Assembly: GCF_013409305.1 (NCBI RefSeq) | Contig: NZ_JACBZJ010000001.1 | Span: 62,001 to 126,000, forward strand | DNA: 64,000 nt | Direction: 5' to 3' | Origin: Cellulomonas soli | GTDB lineage: Bacteria; Actinomycetota; Actinomycetes; Actinomycetales; Cellulomonadaceae | In this document: piece after piece, positions 60,311-64,000 of the stretch | Layout of the letters: every line of letters starts with the position of its first letter | Numbering within the stretch: the first letter of the stretch is position 1 | Notes under the pieces: model-generated | Told to the model about the DNA's origin: nothing | Databases searched by the model: none | The model's input: only the letters and a program-made list of their open reading frames with translations | Made by a program: the position numbers and the translations under genes

Positions 60311-61564
60311 TCAGCCGGCGAAGCGCTCGGCGCGCTCGACGACGTGGCCCCGGCGCTCGGCGGCGTCCCACGTGTAGACGGTGCGGCCCTCGATGAGCAC
60401 GTGCTCGACGCGCGCGTCCGTGGTCAGCGGGTCGTCCGACCAGATCACCACGTCGCCGTCGCGCCCCGGGGTCAGCGCACCGATGCGCCCCTCGAGCCCG
60501 AGGAACGTCGCCGGGTTGATCGTCAGCGCCTCGAGGGCGGTCTGCCGGGGCAGCCCGTCGCGCACGGCCAGCACGGCCTGCAGCACGAGCAGGTTGATCG
60601 GCACCACCGGGTGGTCGGTGGTGATCGCGACGCGCACCCCCGCGGCGGCCAGCGTCGCCAGGTTGACGATCGCCCGGTCGCGCAGCTCGACCTTCGACCG
60701 GCTGGTGAGCATCGGGCCGAAGATCACGGGGATCTGCTTCTCGGCCAGCACGTCGGCAATCTTGTGCGCCTCGGTGCCGTGGTTGACCACGAGCCGGTAC
60801 CCGAACTCCTCCGACAGGCGCACGGCCGTGGCGATGTCGTCGTGCCGGTGGGTGTGCTGGTCCCAGACGAGCTCGCCGTCGAGCACCCGGGCCAGCGTGT
60901 CGAGCGTGAGGTCCACGGCGAACGGCTCGCCCTTCGCCTCGGCGGCCGCGCGGGCGGCCCGGTAGTGCTGGGCCTTCGTGAACGCCTCGCGGATGACGAA
61001 CGCGACGCCGAGCCGGGTCGACGGCGTCTGCTTGCGGTCGCCGTACACGCGCTTGGGGTTCTCGCCGAGGGCCGACTTCACCGACACGGCGTCGCTGATG
61101 ACCTGCTCGTCGATCGTCCGCCCGCCCCACGACTTGAGCGCGACCGACTGCCCGCCGATCGGGTTGCCCGATCCGGGCTTGACCACGACCGAGGTCACGC
61201 CGCCCAGCAGGGCGTCACGGAAGCCCTCGTCGTCGATGTTCACCGCGTCGATCGCACGCACCCCGGCGGTGTTCGGCGAGGTCATCTCGTTGGTGTCGTC
61301 CCCGGCCCAGCCCTGCGCCTCCTCGTCGATGCCGACGTGACCGTGCGCCTCGACGAACCCGGGCAGGACCCACCGGCCGGTCGCGTCGACGACCTGCGCG
61401 CCCTCGGGCACGACGACGTCGGCGCCGACCTGCGTGATGCGGCCGTCGACGACCAGGACGGTGCCGCCCTCGATCGGGTCGCCGACGACGGGGACGACCC
61501 GTCCGCCGGTGACGGCGACGACGCGGGGACGGGAGGTGGACGCGGAGGAAGCCGGTGAGGACAT
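60311..61564 (-). CDS. Amidohydrolase family protein (imidazolonepropionase-like)
   Basis: 417 residues. TIM-barrel amidohydrolase with a beta-sandwich N-terminus (TGRWVLPGFVEAHGHVGID), where the first metal histidines are in EAHGHV, further ligands in WDQHTHRHDD and VNHGTEAHK, and the last aspartate in ITTDHPVVP. The ending (IGALTPGRDGDVVIWSDDPL) is standard for this group. Closest to the metal-dependent dipeptidase or imidazolonepropionase-like set; substrate unknown. Although near the amino-sugar genes in the window it is not NagA, whose motifs differ. ATG 61564. Confidence 0.88.
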   Translation of the reverse strand: MSSPASSASTSRPRVVAVTGGRVVPVVGDPIEGGTVLVVDGRITQVGADVVVPEGAQVVDATGRWVLPGFVEAHGHVGIDEEAQGWAGDDTNEMTSPNTAGVRAIDAVNIDDEGFRDALLGGVTSVVVKPGSGNPIGGQSVALKSWGGRTIDEQVISDAVSVKSALGENPKRVYGDRKQTPSTRLGVAFVIREAFTKAQHYRAARAAAEAKGEPFAVDLTLDTLARVLDGELVWDQHTHRHDDIATAVRLSEEFGYRLVVNHGTEAHKIADVLAEKQIPVIFGPMLTSRSKVELRDRAIVNLATLAAAGVRVAITTDHPVVPINLLVLQAVLAVRDGLPRQTALEALTINPATFLGLEGRIGALTPGRDGDVVIWSDDPLTTDARVEHVLIEGRTVYTWDAAERRGHVVERAERFAG

Positions 61565-61644
61565 GCCTCCACCGTACGTCCGGCCGACTCGCCCGCCGGA
61601 CGACCGTCCTGGTCAGCGCTCCGTCCAGCACCCCCCGAGGCGCG

Positions 61645-64000
61645 CTACCCGGTCGGGTCGGTGACGACGAGGCTGCCCGCGGCGCCCTTCTCGGCGTCGC
61701 CCATGATGTGCGAGACCACCGAGTAGGTGCCCGCCTCGGGGAACGTCAGCTCGACGAAGCCGCCCTCGGCCGGCTGCAGCGCGAGGACCTGCGAACCACC
61801 CGTGCCCGTCGAGCCGCCGTCGCGCAGCACCCAGTCGCCCTCGCGGTAGACGGTGTCGAACTGGCCGCCGACGACGTGGAACGCACTGGGCCGGTTCGGT
61901 CCGGCGTCCAGGACCCAGATCCGCACCCGCTCGCCCGTGGTCGCCACCAACGGCTCGTGCCGGTACTGCCAGGCGTACCCGTTGAACGTCACCAGGTCGG
62001 GGACCTGGGTGGCCAGCCGGGTCGTGTCGACCTCGCCGCCCTGCGGGCCCAGGTAGTACTCGGACTGCACCAGCAGGTACTCCCGGTCGACCTGCGGCAG
62101 GCCGGGCGGGTCGATGACCACCGCACCGGCCATCCCGTTGGCGATGTGCGCGCTCATCGGCATGGTCGAGCAGTGGTACATCCAGATGCCGCTGCGCGTG
62201 GCCGTGAACGTGTAGGTCAGCCGCTCCCCCGGGGCGATCGTGCGCATGACGTCGTCCGGGGCGAGGGCGCCGGCGTGGAAGTCGATCGAGTGCCCGATCG
62301 ACCCGTCGTTGACCAGGGTGATGACGAACGTGTCGCCGACCGCGCCGCGCAGCACGGGGCCGGGCGCCTGCCCGCCGAACGTCCACAGCCGTTGCGTGAT
62401 GCCGGGTGCGACCTCGCGCTCGACCTCCTGCACGGTGAGGGTGATCCGGTGGGTTGTCGGGCCGTCGCCGTCGTGCTCGGCGGGCTCGAGGGTCGCGTCG
62501 TGCGCCTGGAAGCCAGGGGCGGGCGCGGCCGACATGTCGATGTCCGCTGCGGCGGACGCGGCGGTGGGGGCAACAGTGGGGGCAGTGGTGGGGGCAGCTG
62601 CGGGGTCACGGTCGGGCATGTCCATGCCGTCGTGCGTCGTGGCCTGGTCGGTCGTCGTGTCGTCGGTGGCCGCGTCGCTGGTGGCGGTGCCGCCTGCGTC
62701 GACGGCGACGACGGTGAGCGTCATCCCCATGAGCCGGTGCCCGGCGACCGAGCACCACCCCTCGAGGTCGCCGGTGACGACCCCGACGTCGACGCGCGAG
62801 GACGCGCCGGGGGCGAGGCGTCCGGAGGTGGCGCCCGAGGCGAGCACCAGGTCGTGGACGGTCGAGTCGGTGTTGGTCACCTCGACGACCAGGCGGTTCC
62901 CGGCCGGCACCTCGACACTGTCCGGGGTGAACCGCATGTCGCCGGCCTCGACCGTCACCGTGGTGGTCAGGCCGGTCGCCGCGGCGGTGCCGGCGTCCGG
63001 AGCCGAGCCGGCGGCGAGCGCGAGACCGGCAGCCGCCGGGTCGACGGCGACGCCGCCGACGACCGCGAGCGCGAGGACGGCGACGGCCAGTGCGGCGGCG
63101 CCGGCGCGGGACGGCAGGACCGGCTCGTCCACCGCGACTCCCCCGGCTCGGGACGGCGACGCGTCGGCGTGCGGCCGGGCGGCCGCCACGGCCCGGGCGG
63201 CCAGCACGAGGAAGGCCGCGAGCGCCCCGAGCCCGACGACCGAGACGAGCACCCGGACGGCGCTCGGCACGGGGGCGACGAAGAGCACGAGAGCGCCGTT
63301 GACGAGCAGCACGCGCACGAGCGCCCCGCGGTCGAGCTCGGCCGCGGTCCGCCGGGCCACGGCGGGGCCGCCGCCGAGCACGACGGGCATCAGGTAGGAC
63401 AGCGAGCCGAGCAGCACCTGGGCGACGAACCCGACCGCGAAGGGGGCCACCAGCACCCGGACGTCCTCGGCGGCGGCAGCCCACGAGGGCGCGAGGACGA
63501 CGACCGCACCGAACGCGACGACGTCGACCAGGAACCACGCCGTGGCCGCCGCGACGCTCCAGCCGGCGTAGGTCCGGGGCGGGGCGGTCCGGGCCTGGCG
63601 CACCATCATGAGCACGACGAGCACGACCGCTGCCGCGACGACCGCGGCGCCGACCCCGACGAGCGCTCGCCAGCCCGTGGCGGCCGCCACAGCGACGACC
63701 CCCAGTCCGAGGAGGACCAGGGGCAGCGCGCGGGTACCCGCGGTCGCGTCCTGCGGCTCGATCCGGGCGTGCAGCACCGTGGGCCACAGCACGAGCAGGG
63801 TGCCGAGCACGGTCAGGCCGACCCAGCCCAGCAGCGTGAACGTCAGGTGCGCGACGTAGATCCGTCCGTGCAGCTCGTCACCCGCGGTGCCCCGCGCGAG
63901 CAGCACGCCGGCGGCCACGCCGAGCGGCAGCACCGCACCGGCTGCGACGTAGTAGCGCACGAGCGGACCGAACTGGGAGGGCAGCGCACCCCGCGACTGC
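61645..64000 (-). CDS. Membrane-anchored multicopper oxidase / NirK-like protein, 5' end cut off
   Basis: At least 784 residues, open through the right edge. The N-terminal part (about 1-300 of the visible protein) has eight or so hydrophobic helices including WVGLTVLGTLLVLWPTVLHA and an SYLMPVVLGGG segment like heme-copper or NnrS-type membrane domains. A cupredoxin-like domain follows (TVEAGDMRFTPDSVEVPAGN), then an Asp/Thr/Ala-rich linker, and two cupredoxins of the copper nitrite reductase class: HSIDFHAG, the type 1 site MYHCSTMPMSAHIANGM, and SAFHVVGGQFD. Fused proteins of this kind occur in actinobacteria; substrate unproven. Stop TAG at 61645. Confidence 0.85.
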   Translation of the reverse strand, partial: QSRGALPSQFGPLVRYYVAAGAVLPLGVAAGVLLARGTAGDELHGRIYVAHLTFTLLGWVGLTVLGTLLVLWPTVLHARIEPQDATAGTRALPLVLLGLGVVAVAAATGWRALVGVGAAVVAAAVVLVVLMMVRQARTAPPRTYAGWSVAAATAWFLVDVVAFGAVVVLAPSWAAAAEDVRVLVAPFAVGFVAQVLLGSLSYLMPVVLGGGPAVARRTAAELDRGALVRVLLVNGALVLFVAPVPSAVRVLVSVVGLGALAAFLVLAARAVAAARPHADASPSRAGGVAVDEPVLPSRAGAAALAVAVLALAVVGGVAVDPAAAGLALAAGSAPDAGTAAATGLTTTVTVEAGDMRFTPDSVEVPAGNRLVVEVTNTDSTVHDLVLASGATSGRLAPGASSRVDVGVVTGDLEGWCSVAGHRLMGMTLTVVAVDAGGTATSDAATDDTTTDQATTHDGMDMPDRDPAAAPTTAPTVAPTAASAAADIDMSAAPAPGFQAHDATLEPAEHDGDGPTTHRITLTVQEVEREVAPGITQRLWTFGGQAPGPVLRGAVGDTFVITLVNDGSIGHSIDFHAGALAPDDVMRTIAPGERLTYTFTATRSGIWMYHCSTMPMSAHIANGMAGAVVIDPPGLPQVDREYLLVQSEYYLGPQGGEVDTTRLATQVPDLVTFNGYAWQYRHEPLVATTGERVRIWVLDAGPNRPSAFHVVGGQFDTVYREGDWVLRDGGSTGTGGSQVLALQPAEGGFVELTFPEAGTYSVVSHIMGDAEKGAAGSLVVTDPTG

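Noticed and set aside
60311-61564. NagA (GlcNAc-6-P deacetylase) to complete the amino-sugar pathway
   Set aside because: The barrel motifs (EAHGHVGID, WDQHTHRHDD) match imidazolonepropionase-like amidohydrolases, not NagA, and the gene is 5 kb from the operon on its own.

Overview
The window is chromosomal DNA of a very GC-rich actinobacterium, most likely a Cellulomonas-like member of the Micrococcales. The grounds are composition, a mycothiol-type nitroreductase homologue, the clpS/DUF2017/murI/MBL/rph/rdgB gene order shared with mycobacteria, many GTG and leaderless starts, and carbohydrate-utilisation genes including a secreted pectate lyase. This placement is inference from gene content; no rRNA is present. 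Most of the window is ordinary vertically inherited core genome.

Layout. 1-16.4 kb: end of an M13 peptidase, a mycothiol-dependent-nitroreductase-like protein, aminopeptidase N, 4-alpha-glucanotransferase, an S9 peptidase coupled to an MscS channel, general PTS genes (EIIB, EIIA, and divergent ptsI), a truncated haemoglobin, TesB and an SDR protein. 16.5-26.4 kb: one long minus-strand block holding two paralogous pairs of dynamin-like membrane GTPases on either side of ssb and ettA. 26.5-29.0 kb: the only clearly foreign-looking patch. A tRNA-Arg is abutted by a broken gene, a membrane-anchored orphan, a YezG/DUF600-type immunity gene and a decayed nuclease-toxin fragment, ending at the terminator of a group 2 sigma factor. 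29-38.9 kb: sigma factor, oligoribonuclease, RtcB ligase, an ATP-grasp protein, a TPR-GGDEF diguanylate cyclase, a GroES-like protein, Bcp, thioredoxin and three further tRNAs (His, Lys, Leu). 38.9-46.4 kb: an ABC-F ATPase with a C-terminal frameshift, then rdgB, rph, an MBL-fold protein, murI, DUF2017 and clpS, all read leftward, with pncB divergent. 46.6-48.8 kb: helicase and DUF3039 protein. 48.9-55.2 kb: a probable amino-sugar (GlcNAc or chitobiose) import and catabolism operon under a ROK repressor with a visible operator. 55.2-64 kb: PfkB-family kinase, pectate lyase, glucose-6-phosphate isomerase, amidohydrolase and a membrane-cupredoxin multicopper oxidase that runs off the right edge.

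How the genes work together. The ROK-regulated operon (regulator, lipoprotein, two permeases, ROK kinase, NagB) would import an amino sugar and feed fructose-6-phosphate to glycolysis, where pgi acts. It lacks its own transporter ATPase and a NagA deacetylase. EIIB, EIIA and ptsI give part of a parallel PTS route without EIIC or HPr. The paired dynamin-like GTPases probably act at the membrane as heteromers, and their duplication is the most interesting intact system here. The toxin/immunity remnant beside tRNA-Arg is the clearest evidence of past horizontal transfer.
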